NCBI GenBank assembly: GCA_004123355.1
Contig: SCHM01000005.1
Span: forward strand, 1,302,001 to 1,366,000
Direction of reading: 5' to 3'
Origin: Amphirosellinia nigrospora
Taxonomy: Eukaryota; Ascomycota; Sordariomycetes; Xylariales; Xylariaceae
Length of the DNA stretch: 64,000 bases
A model generated the notes under the pieces. That model had not been told where the DNA came from. It saw nothing but the letters and a program-made list of their open reading frames with translations, and did no database searches. The stretch's first letter is position 1. Each line of letters starts with the position of its first letter. The translations under genes and the position numbers were made by a program. Positions 11,926 through 22,595 of the stretch are shown here, in pieces.

Positions 11926-13688
11926 GTGGCATCATGGGTACGCCACGGCAGTCAGGCTGGCGAGAATATCTTCCCCGTGCTGTTGAACCGCCGATTAAAC
12001 GATCTACGCCACCTGGCCCTTCTCGCCCTTCTCACCTTCACTGTATCCTTCGTCCTGTTCAAGGCGCACCGCGAAGTGGTGGGACAACCGGCGACAAAGC
12101 CGTCAATGTGCCAGACCAAAATCACCCAAGCATCCCTATCCCAGACGCGGAACGCCCCAAAGTCCCAGGACAGTGTACCACATGGCCTGTCGACTCAAAG
12201 GGCAACTATAAAGCGAGACCACAGAAATCGGACTTCGCGCTCCAGAGCTTTGCGCCACCGGGCGGGTGGAAAAAGCCTGATGGCATTGCCATCAAAGCAT
12301 TGGTCTTCTACGGCCGCAAGAGGACCGTGGATTTCCTCGACTGCTACCTGCAGCAGAATCTGGCCGTGAACGGCGGGTATCTTGACGAGGTGTGGTTTAT
12401 GGTGCACACAAAGATCGACGAGGACCTCGTATACCTCGAGGAATTAATTGAGCGAAGGAAACCGCAATACAAAGTGGTCATGACAGGAGCGTGCCAGGGG
12501 TCCAACTATGCTTGCATGTGGAATACCGTTGTGGAAGACGACACAATCTACGTCAAAATTGACGACGACATTGTAAGCAAGATTCCCTTTTACTTTCAGC
12601 ATCCAGCATAGCAGGTGCAGGAATGGCCTTAGTTACTTACCCTTCCCAGGTCTTCATTCATCCTGACACGATTCCCCAACTCGTGTCGACACGGATAGCC
12701 GAACCTCATCCTTTCGCCGTCTCCGCCAACCTAGTCAATAGCCCTCTCACAGGATACAAGCATTATAGCGTTGGCGCAATTCACCCCTTCCTCCCGATCC
12801 CAGTAGCAAGCCCTCTCATCAGGCCGGTCAACTCTGGCGTCCATCGGATTATAAATCCTTCCCGAACGAGCTGGTTCCAAAAATCAATGAGAATGGCACA
12901 ATCGACCAAATCACTGAGGAGGTTCTCAACAAGCATATCTATGCGACCCCCGGCTACGAAGGACATCCGTGGCTACTGCTTGAGAAAGATGTCCAAAACC
13001 CGCTCCTGAAGACCCGATGGGCATCAACAAATTAACGATGGGGGTTGATGGGGGCGCCGCGTACGGTGCAGCTGTAAGTTGTTCCCTGAGAATAGTCTAT
13101 TTTTAATTCCGGCACTTTTTAGTGTATCGTCAAGTCCAAAGTGCTTCTCATGCTTCACATCTACTCTTCCGCGACTATTGCTGACTCCAAATCCTACAGT
13201 GGAGATCATGGATGATCTCGGCCCAACAACAATATTCTCTGCTCCGGAATCTTGAGCTTGATGATATGTGGCGATATCATTTTGGCTCGCAGATCGACTA
13301 CCCTCAAGGCATCAACTCATCAGCAGATCCGGCTGCACTCAAGTTCTTCGACCCGAACCATCTAGGACCAGGAGCGGAGCAGATGCTTGACACCCATTAT
13401 ACCCGATACAACCTAAATTTTGTAGCGATATGGGGCCATGACATTAAGAGCGCCCTACCAATCGCTGAAGACGATGAGCAGGATATCACGGTTACCAAAC
13501 CAAAGCAGTTTCAGCGGCCGTTCGTGATTGACACTCGCGCGGTCGTCGGACATCTCAGCTTTTATCCTCAGCATGAGGGTATCCGACAGACAGATCTTCT
13601 TGATCGCTGGCGGGCTTTTGCAAACGACGTAGTTTGCCCAGCAGAGAACCAGAAGAAGCCATTTGATCTGCGGTGTCCCGGTTACTAA
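11926..13688 (+). CDS. Type II membrane glycosyltransferase-like protein
   Basis: Predicted Golgi-type single-pass protein with a lumenal catalytic-like domain. A short basic N-terminus (LLNRRLNDLRH) is followed by a hydrophobic anchor LALLALLTFTVSFVLF. The lumenal part shows GIAIKALVFYGRKRTVDFLDCYL, VWFMVHTK and KIDDDIVFIHPDTI. DDD is a DxD-like metal-nucleotide motif typical of glycosyltransferases. Introns at 12573-12649 and 13074-13199 restore DDDI-VFIHP and GAA-WRSWMISAQQQYSLL. C-terminal motifs are YHFGSQIDYPQG, YTRYNLNFVAIWG, GHLSFYPQ and a final FDLRCPGY. The frame breaks upstream of 12100 and at 12793 (a C missing from CCCC) and 13013 (a C missing from CCCC, restoring LLKTPMGINKLTMGVDGG). 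The exact start is uncertain: the Met at 11926 is in the anchor frame, while another frame offers a Met at 11851. The sugar and acceptor are unknown. Confidence 0.72.
12573..12649 (+). other. Intron 1 of glycosyltransferase-like gene
   Basis: GTAAGC to CCCAG; the join makes KIDDDI-VFIHPDTI. Confidence 0.85.
13074..13199 (+). other. Intron 2 of glycosyltransferase-like gene
   Basis: GTAAGT, CTGAC near the end, acceptor TACAG; the join makes YGAA-WRSWMISAQ. Confidence 0.85.
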
Positions 13689-16376
13689 TGGAAAGTATCT
13701 ACAACACCTGTAAAATAATGTAAGCCTCGTCACTTTGTAGTACTATCTAGATAGTATGGAGTAACATTTGGGAAGTGGTGTACGGGCCGGCGTTCAGGAG
13801 ATCTGTGGCAGGCTGTAAAAATATTGGAATAAGCGTTCGTTGGTGGGACCTAACGAAATTAACGAAAACGCCAGCCTCAGGAATTACAGTTGTCTAAATC
13901 GCCAGCACTGGCGGATACTTTAACAACTCTGGCAATTAGAAGATGAAAAGTTATCAGAGCTACGGCCGAAAGCCTGAAACTAAAACGTTGATTGTTCAAA
14001 CAAAGAGCCGGGCATTCGGACTGCATTCTGCTAGATAGAGAATAATGAGAGATGACAACAAGTGCCACAACCTCAGTTTGATTATCGCAATGCTACATTA
14101 TAATACAGGCGTCAGTAGTTTACAACCGTAACCCCCATTTTCATACCTGTATGTGTTTGCCAATATGCACATGTCTTCGCCATGAGCCAAATAAAGTACC
14201 AGTGCCGTCCAAAATCTTATCATTATATACATATAAATTGTGCCCCACAGAGAAGAATAAACTTGGGATCCGTCTATCTACATTAACCCCCTTATCATTT
14301 CTGTTGTTCTATATACATCATCACGTAGTTCATTCTTAAAGTTCAATCCTTCACCCGGCCTATATAGTTGAATAAGCGGAAAGACTCATGGTATCTCACT
14401 ACCCTTGTTTAATACATGATGTTGGTATCAGTAGGTAGTGTCTAGTAGGCAGGGGTTTTCTTCGCCTATTTATCCGATGTGACGTTTTCTTACAGTGTTC
14501 CGATTGCTAGTGTATCTAAAAACGACATCAGTTGTCAACTAGAAAATTTTTATCTTTATAGTAGAATTTGCACTCTCTACCTCGTTTATGAGATCATATG
14601 AGTGCCATATGACCCTGGTCTCTGGGGTCTACCCTATGCGGTTCCACAATAGATGCGATGCAACGATGAGGAGATGGTAGTAACGCAATGAAAGTGGCTG
14701 TATGTGAAGTTAGCTCATTGTATGTCTTTATATCATGAACAAGAAATAGGGACTCACATGGGAGTTAAAGGAAAGGGGTGATACCGACTGAGCTGCCCAC
14801 GATCTCTTTAACCTAGCTGTGAATAAGTATTGATCGGTCTCACCTCTTGACTACGGCTTAAAACCGGTGAAAGAAATACCGGAGCTAATTCAGCCGCCGT
14901 TTCATTTCTACCGACAATGGTTGACATAGATATAATAAGCTAACGGAGTTCACTTTAAGGTGTTATCGGAAACATTCATAAAAAGCGCTCTTCAGCAAAG
15001 CTACCTCTTACATTTAACATCATAGAATACGTCACCGATGTCTAACTTTCAAGTGTCGAGCAACTATATACGTATTAAGCGATCGCATGTGTATAGATGT
15101 GGGCAATTTCTCGAATGGGACTATGTTTGAGGCCCGGGATTTAAGGCGAACCTACACAAGAGACCTAGCTATCACGTCCCCTATGTCTATGCCTTTTGAG
15201 AGGCTCATTGCGTATAAGATATCTCACTTCAATAAAGATAACAACTTAACCTAAGGAGAGTAACTTCCAGCCACTAGTCCCCCCTTTCTGAAATAAGCCT
15301 TCTGGGTCATACTTCTAGCTCACATCTGCAAAAATGTCTTATTCTCGCTTCCGCGCGACTCAATGACTTCCTGGTTTTCCGATGCGTAGTTCATATATAC
15401 ATAGTCAACCTTCGTACCCTCCGATGTAGCATCTTGATGAATACCCTAGACAGCACTTTTCACCACGCCCAAGATTGTGTCATCGCCCTTCACGTTGGAC
15501 CAATGTGCGAGGAGAAGGGTCACTCAATCCAGATATCGCTCGGAAAGCTTGAGGACGAATACTAGAAGCTACCTTGATAGATGACCCTTTGCTTGGAAGT
15601 TCTTAGGTCGAAGCAAGCTATGGATGGCCCTCCCCAACTTTCAAATTCACGATGTCGCCAGATGCAAACACAATCTGATAATTCACGAGCTATCAATTTC
15701 TCCTAGTTCGCTTTATTGTAGTTTGCATATAATTATATATTGTTCGTTACAAAAGCTCGGGTCTGATTTCACAGAAGTATCAAATTGGATCTGTTGCAGA
15801 CCTGTGATCTACAATTTCAAGTGCCATTTTCGTGTATCGTAATTAATATGTGTTAGGAATGTTTTAATTGGGCTGGGAAGACGTGAAATTAAAGAATTAT
15901 AGAGTCAATATATAATGATCTAATGTGACAAGGGCTGGCGTCCAAGTGCTTGAAAATTGGAGTTCGATTCAGCTAATAATCTACTTGGGGCCCCTAGGGG
16001 CTCTGGGTTCCTAATTCTGACTCCAATGTAACCTCGCCGATGCTCTCAATTTATAGACGAATTTTAGGACCCTTTGCCTGTGGCTATGTCCTGTGGCTGG
16101 CATCTGTAACTGGTCCATGTGACATCTATAGGTGTGATGTTGCGTCTGCTAACGCTGTTACAGAGGAGTTATTTTACCAATATCGCATCTACAACACGAT
16201 AGTATAAGCAATATGACAAGAGAGCACAAGCAATACAGGCTATTATTCACAGCATGTTCGCAGAATGCTAGACGAGTCAATATAGGTACGCCAAAGCTGC
16301 GAAAATTAACCTGCATCTACGCCTGCTGAAACTAAAGATAAAAGCAGATAAGCAGTGTCAATTACCTACCTATCTA
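13689..16376. other. AT-rich gene-poor stretch
   Basis: 2.7 kb with stops in all frames, no motif-bearing reading frame and no long simple repeat. It could be old degraded repeat sequence. The MITE begins at its right edge. Confidence 0.5.
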
Positions 16377-16940
16377 CAGTCACTCTGGATTAATACCGAC
16401 AATGCTCTATTTCCCACCAAAACTTACCAACTTCAACGCTAAATATCTCAATACTTTAAGTAGCAACCATAGTCCAAGAAAATTAGCAAAATTAAATGAA
16501 TAGTTAAATTATAGTATCCGGCCGACAAAATATCTTTCTGATTTTTTTATATCAAGCTATAGTCTGTTAAATATATCGAAAATTTTTAACTCTGTTATTT
16601 TATAAGAAACTTATTTTTTTATATTTTTTATTTATTATTTAGATCATTCTAAGCCCGGATAAACTTAGTCGGATTGATTACTTAAGTAGCCGTAGATTTA
16701 TCAGAGTTTGAAACGTAATTTTAGCTCATTTTTAATTCTAATAAATTCAACGTCCAGTAGCTCGGTCGGAAAAGATTCTAAAAATATACTGCTCGTCGGA
16801 AAATACAGCCTAACTATTTATTTAATTTCGCTAATTTTCTTAAGCGATGATTATCACTCAAAGTATTGAGATATTTGGCGTTGAAGTAGGTGAGTTTTGG
16901 TGGGAAATAGAGAATTGTCGGTAATAAATATGACCCACTG
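16377..16940. mobile_element. Fold-back MITE, Tc1/mariner-like ends
   Basis: The two ends form a long imperfect inverted repeat of about 170-190 bp per arm. Left-arm segments such as CTCTATTTCCCACCAAAACT and AGAAAATTAGCAAAATTAAAT recur as reverse complements in the right arm (16860-16920 and 16800-16850). The termini are CAGT...ACTG, flanked on both sides by TA (16375-16376 and 16941-16942), matching the TA target duplication of the Tc1/mariner superfamily. The centre is very AT-rich, has no coding capacity, and differences between the arms include C/T-type changes that would fit RIP. A non-autonomous element; no transposase source lies in the window. Confidence 0.8.
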
Positions 16941-16942
16941 TA

Positions 16943-18184
16943 CTAATGAGAGGAAAGTAAGGAGAAACGCAAGTTGGAAACGTGGCCTTCGTGACTCGAA
17001 AACGTGTTGAAGAAAGGTTGTGTAGTGGAAGTGAAGGGAAAGTAGTGTAGTAAGTAGGAAAGACCACACCACGGCTGACAAAGCACGTAGAAGGAAACAA
17101 GTAGAGTTAGACAATTGAGATTAAACGAGCGCCCTCCTTTCACTGCTTCTCCTGGCCAACGGGATACGTAGGATTCAACGGCCAGCTTCGCCTGCTCGCG
17201 AATTTTGCCCCTAATCAATTGGTGGCATGATAACATTCTGCGCCACAATGTCCGCAGTACTACGCATAGCCCAATCACAAATTCGATACCCCTCTTATCG
17301 ATTTTGTGGCATACTCGGAGGTGCTGTCGCAAATGGTCGCGCCTATCAAAGCCCCGCTCGCCGTCATACTTGGTGCAAAGGGGACATTGGTACCTGGCCC
17401 CTATCCTGCTTGTTCCAGACGTAGCTGCTCTGGAGCCGAGATGGCGCGTGATGGTATAGAGCCTAGAGAAGGTTTCACCACAAGAGCAAGCATAGGGATG
17501 ATGACCTATATCCTTCCCGTGCTTGAAGAGCTCGGTGTTGGTCCGAAATGCCGTCTTGCATACCACGCAAGTGAGCGGAGTGAGATGTTCGACTCTACCA
17601 TGTGCTGCTTGGACGGATGGGGGTTCCTCTAAATTTCCGAGAGAATCAGATCCAAGTAGACCAAGTTGGCCAGTCACCCAAGAGAGAGATTGTACGTTGT
17701 TGGCATACACATCTCCAAATTGCGTGTTTTCTGGATGGGAAGGCTGTGCGTCTGGAAGCCGATTCCAGAGGCATAGCTGGAATTGACACTCTGCTGATAA
17801 GGGTCTAGATGTAGGGCGGGATATTCCTGTAGGTCGCCGGGGAAACCGAACCCGGGTGGAATAGTGATGCCAAAGCTCGGTGCCTGTTGGTTGTCGCAGA
17901 TCTGAAGTTGTGGCCTCAAAATGCGGGTCAGTAAAAAAAAAAGCTCACTGCATTCCTTCAGCTTCCAGATGGGCTGACGCTGGCCCGTTGAGAGACCACG
18001 TCGGGTGCCCCATTTCCGACGGACTAATCAACTGCTGAGGGTCGACGTCATTACTGTCATCACCTTCATCACCGGGGGTAGGGTTGGCGTCTTCGAGGTA
18101 CCAGGGCATGGTGAGGAACTTTGGGTGGATGAAATTGGCAAATCCTGAAAAGGGGGTATGGTGCGGGCGCAGTGCTGTCATCAC
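16943..18184 (-). CDS. C2H2 zinc-finger protein
   Basis: Predicted DNA-binding protein. Exon 1 (18184-17949) begins MMTALRPHHTPF and is acidic and proline-rich. A very short apparent intron (about 17915-17948, GTGAGC, a T run, CTGAC, GAG) gives the join GMQ-PQLQICDNQQ. Three finger-like units follow: CVVCKTAF...KHGKDIGH, YACSCGETFSRLYTITRH and YQCPLCTKYDGERGFDRRDHLRQHLRVCH. A frame change near 17730 (QTHSLP... to ...PSHPENTQFGDVY) is best explained by one missing base. The true C-terminus is uncertain. The open frame runs on through low-complexity codons to a TAG at 16943-16945, immediately beside the MITE, and the last 50 or so codons look like 3' UTR sequence. It is transcribed divergently from the finger-ankyrin gene at 18761. 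Confidence 0.7.
17915..17948 (-). other. Short intron of C2H2 gene
   Basis: Only about 34 nt as read, with a donor GTGAGC, ten T residues and branch-like CTGAC. The poly-T tract may be under-called, so the real intron may be longer. Confidence 0.5.
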
Positions 18185-18760
18185 GACAGACGAGGGTTGG
18201 ATGAACGCAGATATTTGTGCCCGAGACTCCAGTATCCTTTCAACTTGATGTACCTCTGCACCACTAGGTACATTAGAAGTAGGGTGGAGAAATAGGGTGC
18301 CAGAAGAAGCTGCGGCACCACCCTAATGCAGCCACTCACTTTCATGCCCAATTCAATACAACTTAGAAGCCTGTAGATTAACCCCTTATGCGTACATGGA
18401 AACGAGGTATGCGTATGCGGGCAAGGCGGGACTAAAAATTCCAGGCGAGGCTTTGGGGAGTTAGGACATAGGATCTGTAGATTTCCAACCTTGGCTGAAG
18501 AAATAAATTGTGTGGGATATAATGAGCTCGGTGCCATTCATGTTTCTCAGCAAGTCCTATTCCTGGGAAGTCACAAATCCCCAGTATAGCTACACTTCGA
18601 CAAGTTTCAAATTATTATATATTGTCCTAGGCTCTCTATTAACATTGTATCACTCAATTACCACCTTGATCCCTATACGCATACATCCCCACAAACCTAG
18701 CATTCATAATCGTTCTCAGATTAATCATTCTAGAAAGACTTTCCTTGTAGAAAGAAAGCA
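18185..18760. promoter_or_regulatory. Shared divergent promoter region
   Basis: A 576-bp interval separates the start codons of two head-to-head zinc-finger genes and must contain both promoters. No specific operator is recognised. Confidence 0.45.
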
Positions 18761-20077
18761 ATGCTTTGTGAGGAATGTAGTCGTATTTGCAAGTCATCAA
18801 GAGATCGCATGTAAGAATCCCGCATGTGCACTCATGTCAACTTTTTGCCACCAGCTCATACACCTGGTAACTAACTAATCAGTAGTCAGCATAAACGCTG
18901 TCACGTCAAAAGATTCCCTGTATGAAGGAGTCATGTCTTCGGAAACCCAATCAAGTCAGTTTCAGCACCAAGAGAGACTTGACCCGACACCAAGACCAAG
19001 TTCATGGCAATAAGATCACGCAGTGCCCGTACTGTTCAATAGGCATGAAACGACAGGATAACCTCGGAAGGCATATTACAAAATTGCATGGAGAAGAACT
19101 ATTAGTTACCGCCACAGGCGACGATGAGGCCGTCATCAAGCTAGTGCTCGCCAAGGGAACCAAGATCGAGTCAACAAGGGGATCCAACAGTCAGACACTG
19201 TTGTCGATAGCGGCAGCAGATGGTCGCGAGTCGTCGTCGAACTACTGCTTGGTAAAGGAGCTAATATCGAGTCCATAGATAATGAGGGTAAAACGCCGCT
19301 GTACTGGGCTGCCTTAAAGGGGCATACGCATATTGTTGAACTACTGCTCAATAAAGGAGCTAACATTGAGTCGAAAAATCGCTACGATCGGACGCCGCTA
19401 AGCAGGGCTGCTTTAAACGGGCATACGCCTGTTGTTGAACTACTTCTTAATAAAGGAGCTAATATCGAGTCCATAGATAATGAGGGTAAAACGCCGCTGT
19501 ACTGGGCTGCAACAAACGGGCATCCGCCTGTTGTTGAACTACTGCTCAATAAAGGAGCTAACATTGAGTCGAAAAATCGCTACGATCGGACGCCGCTAAG
19601 CGGGGCTGCTTTAAACGGGCATACGCCTGTTGTTGAACTACTTCTTAATAAAGGAGCTAATATCGAGTTTAAAGATAATGAGGGTAAAACGCCGCTGTAC
19701 TGGGCTGCAACAAACGGGCATCCGCCTGTTGTTGAATTGCTGCTCAACGAAGGAGCCAACATTGAGTCGAAAGATCGCCGGGGTCAAGCGGCACTAAGCT
19801 TGGCCGTTTTCAACAAGAATATACCTGCTATCGAATTACTGCTTAGTAAAGGAGCTAATATCGAGTCGAAAGATCGCCGCGATCGGACGCCTCTGATATT
19901 AGCTACTGAAAACAGGTATGAAGCGATCGTCAAGTTGCTGCTCGATAAGGAGCGAATATCGAGTCGAAAGATGACCATGGTCGGACGCCTCTGATGTTGG
20001 CTACTGAACGCGGGTATGAAGCGATCGTCAAATTGCTCCTTGATGCTCAAAAGAACTTAGCCCTCGCATCTTATTGA
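18761..20077 (+). CDS. C2H2 zinc-finger/ankyrin-repeat protein
   Basis: The start at 18761 gives MLCEECSRICKSSRDR. An intron (18811-18885, GTAAGA, CTAAC, TAG) joins to IQHKRCHVKRFPCMKESC. Two C2H2 fingers follow: FPCMKESC...FSTKRDLTRHQDQVHG and QCPYCSIGMKRQDNLGRHITKLHG. The rest is an ankyrin array of about nine repeats with the consensus GANIES-KDN-GKTPLYWAA-NGH-PVVELLLNK, ending in LLLDAQKNLALASY. Three 198-bp units (two repeats each) at 19257-19850 are nearly identical. Frame breaks near 18918, 19230 and 19947 each fit one missing base (FPC needs CCCC; REVVVELLL needs GG; LLDKGANIES needs AAA). Such finger-ankyrin proteins are common, variable and poorly understood in filamentous fungi. 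The role here is unknown; ankyrins imply protein binding and the fingers nucleic-acid or protein binding. Confidence 0.82.
18811..18885 (+). other. Intron of zinc-finger/ankyrin gene
   Basis: GTAAGA donor after CGC-AT, CTAACTAA branch, acceptor AGTAG. The phase-2 join makes R-I-Q-H-K-R-C. Confidence 0.7.
19257..19850 (+). repeat. Three tandem 198-bp ankyrin-coding units
   Basis: The landmark GGAGCTAATATCGAG recurs at 19257, 19455 and 19653, exactly 198 bp (two 33-codon ankyrin repeats) apart. The units differ by only a few substitutions, which indicates recent duplication or homogenisation. Confidence 0.9.
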
Positions 20078-20773
20078 CGTAGGCTCCAAACGAGCGGTTA
20101 GGTTGGTGAAACACCGAATCCTTGGTATTGTACATCAAACCTAGCTATTCACTTAGATATCCAGGATATTTACGCGTTGGGCACATAATACTATTGCATG
20201 AAGTAGTGCGATGTTAGAGTGACTGGTAAACCTATGATATATATAGCGGTTCTGACAGTCTAGTACATTTGAAACCTATAGCCTAAGTCTATTTTGATAG
20301 AGATTAAGATGTGGTATTGCTTCAAGGACAAGCTACCAAAATCCCGAGGCGGGTTTAAGACGCGACATAGTGTAAGAGACCATCAAATCAAATATATTAC
20401 CTAGACATCTAGGTATTATAGGTTTGATTTAAATGCTTGTTTCAACTTGTGGCCTGTTTTAAGAGTCTCGATAACTATAACGTAATTATAATCTCCTTTT
20501 ATTTAGTTAGTTCTATACTTTCATCTAATAGCGTATTCTAGCTTGGATACGGAGCTAGGTTACTAATGTAGATCTCCCAAAAGACGGGCGGCCGAAACGT
20601 ATTGGGCGTTAAGAAGCGAGTTTATTATCTCTCAATATAAATCTCGTAGCAAGCAACTCTTATGCATCTTCCCTACTTATTTATACGAATATATTCCGCC
20701 CTAATGTCCTGACAGCTCAAACTCCGAGTTTTATCGACTATATCGCGGTTGAAAAGGAACTTGAGATGATTGT
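20078..20773. other. Intergenic, AT-rich
   Basis: No gene recognised. A small palindrome CCTAGACATCTAGG lies at about 20400. Confidence 0.45.
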
Positions 20774-21721
20774 TTACGCCAGCGCGGTCCTCCAGCCTTT
20801 CATGCCGCTCTGCTCCTCTTCGGTCAATTGGATATCAAAATATTTTTCCAGAGCAGCAACCCTCTCCTCCTCCGTCTTACACTCGTAGATGACGGCGGTC
20901 TTGCCGCCGAGATTCTCCTTGACGAGGCCATTCACCAGCATGCGCTTGCCATAGATCTCCTCGACGCCGTCGTCGCGCGTCCGGCGGAGGAACTTGATGG
21001 CAATGACGGTCAGGGTCTGCCAGGACCTGGGGCTCGTGCTCGCGTAGACGTTGATGACCTCCCAGTCGTTGGGCATGAACTCGACCATGGTGAAGCAGTA
21101 GAAGGGGTTCCACTCGAGGTCGGGCCCGTTGCGGTACTCGTAGATCCAGAGCTTGGACTCCTCGGTGCGCTTCAGCTGGGTGGGGATCCAGTCGTGAACC
21201 AGGCGGATCTGCTGGGCGCCTATGTTCTGGTGCACGAGGCCGTCGACGACGGGCATGGGCGTGGCGCAGTCGCCGCCGAAGGCGATGTCCACGTGGTACT
21301 TTTGTCCGTCGATCTCGACGATGCTCACGATGTGCACCCAGCCCGGGAAGTCGCCCCTCGGAACGCCCCCCTCGCGCAGACGCGTCCGGACGCCGACGGT
21401 GTACGAGTCGAAGCCGAGACCGACCAGCATGTGGTTGTACAGGATGGCATTCTCCATGCAGTAGCCGCCCCGCCCTCGCTTGTTCAGTACGATCTTCCGG
21501 AACAGGAACTCCGGATTCAGCTCGACAGCATGCTTGGGGTTATAGTGTATGGCCAGATTCTCATACGGCACAGCGGCCAACATGTAGGTGTGCAGGGTCT
21601 TCAGCAGATCATAAGATGGGGCCGCATGGTGATAGCTCTTGGGGATTTTGATATAATCCAAGAACTGGTCAATCTGCTCCCTGGTATACGCTGAGGAAGA
21701 TGACATGATCAATCGAGTCAA
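20774..21721 (-). CDS. Arylamine N-acetyltransferase family enzyme
   Basis: Cytosolic acyltransferase that moves an acyl group from CoA to arylamine or hydrazine nitrogen; some fungal members use malonyl-CoA to detoxify aromatic amines. The gene is one uninterrupted frame of 315 codons. The Cys-His-Asp catalytic triad is visible: Cys in RGRGGYCMENA, His in GWVHIVSIV and Asp in YHVDIAFGG. The N-terminal motif VPYENLAIHY and the C-terminal extension are as in fungal family members. The better start may be the sixth codon (MSSSSAYTREQ, 21706) because the five residues before it are not family-like. It ends MKGWRTALA. It is one of the few long genes here free of frame breaks. The neighbours are unrelated, so it is not part of an evident cluster. 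Confidence 0.93.
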   Translation of the reverse strand: MTRLIMSSSSAYTREQIDQFLDYIKIPKSYHHAAPSYDLLKTLHTYMLAAVPYENLAIHYNPKHAVELNPEFLFRKIVLNKRGRGGYCMENAILYNHMLVGLGFDSYTVGVRTRLREGGVPRGDFPGWVHIVSIVEIDGQKYHVDIAFGGDCATPMPVVDGLVHQNIGAQQIRLVHDWIPTQLKRTEESKLWIYEYRNGPDLEWNPFYCFTMVEFMPNDWEVINVYASTSPRSWQTLTVIAIKFLRRTRDDGVEEIYGKRMLVNGLVKENLGGKTAVIYECKTEEERVAALEKYFDIQLTEEEQSGMKGWRTALA

Positions 21722-22595
21722 TCAAGTAATCTCAGGAAACCGGCCTAGATGGTGGCTTTAAAACCCTCACAATGGGACTTTTCACGTGGTACATTGAGAA
21801 TGAGAAATCCAATGGTCAATCACAGGAATATCCATCCGAGGGGGTGATCATTTGATGTTGTGAGCTGCCGGGGGTGACTCAAATTGTGTAGCTCCGGAGC
21901 CGGACGTGAACATATTCGGAGCGCGGAGCCGGTGTTGTTGGCTTCAAAGAGGACCTTCTGATCCTTCAGCTACGAGAAGCTCCATGTAACCAAGTTCCGC
22001 CTCACAAAGAGGGCTACTACGAGTAGATATTACATATAACATCTAGGTAGTTGTCGGCACCTATGATGCTAAAATGTGCCACTTACAACACGCAGGAGTA
22101 TGTAAGTTCATATTTGCGGCGTGCATCGACTACACCAGTGGACGTGGCGGGGCAGACCAGGATGGGTCCCCACTCAACCTTCGACCCCACGTAGCCCAAC
22201 CCCTCTGAAAACCCCACTCTCACCGCCTTCCTTTCTCAGTTCCAGGGTCTCAGTGCAGCATCTACAGCACCTCTAGCTCGTCTGGCCCCCCATCTGGACT
22301 GGTCTACCACCCCTCCACTCCAATCGCCGCCGTGTCTTGTCCCACACAAAGAACGAGGCTTGACTCTCTCTCTCTCGCATTGGCCCTGATCCAGTCCAAC
22401 CCCTTTCTACCAGGCCGAAACTACGAGAATCTCCTAGATACCCTTTGAGGTTTCGAGCCTCTTCGTTGATTCCCTAGCACCATTCACACGCCTCCCGTGC
22501 TGGCTTGTTTTTGCTATTTCTTTCGGCTTTAGATTCACCTGGTTTTTCCTCGTAAGCGGCTCGTTTAGACTTAGTAACGAATACATTTTTCAGCT
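21722..22595. promoter_or_regulatory. Divergent promoter between NAT and SGT2 genes
   Basis: 874 bp separate two divergently transcribed genes. The SGT2-proximal part is pyrimidine-rich, with a CTCTCTCT tract at about 22364-22376 typical of fungal core promoters. Confidence 0.5.

Noticed and set aside
3806-13688. A secondary-metabolite cluster (regulator, monooxygenase, transporter, glycosyltransferase)
   Set aside because: No polyketide, peptide or terpene core enzyme is present, the transporter is a NIPA magnesium type, and the glycosyltransferase-like protein is a general Golgi type.
18181-18537. 118-codon minus-strand frame upstream of the C2H2 gene
   Set aside because: Falls in the shared promoter, shows no motif and overlaps the start of the zinc-finger gene; treated as non-coding.
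19257-19850. CRISPR-like regular repeats
   Set aside because: The 198-bp periodicity is coding ankyrin sequence in a eukaryote, without spacers.
20828-21694. 288-codon plus-strand open frame
   Set aside because: Antisense shadow of the N-acetyltransferase gene; rich in Val/Asp/Leu from complementing GC-rich codons and without family motifs.
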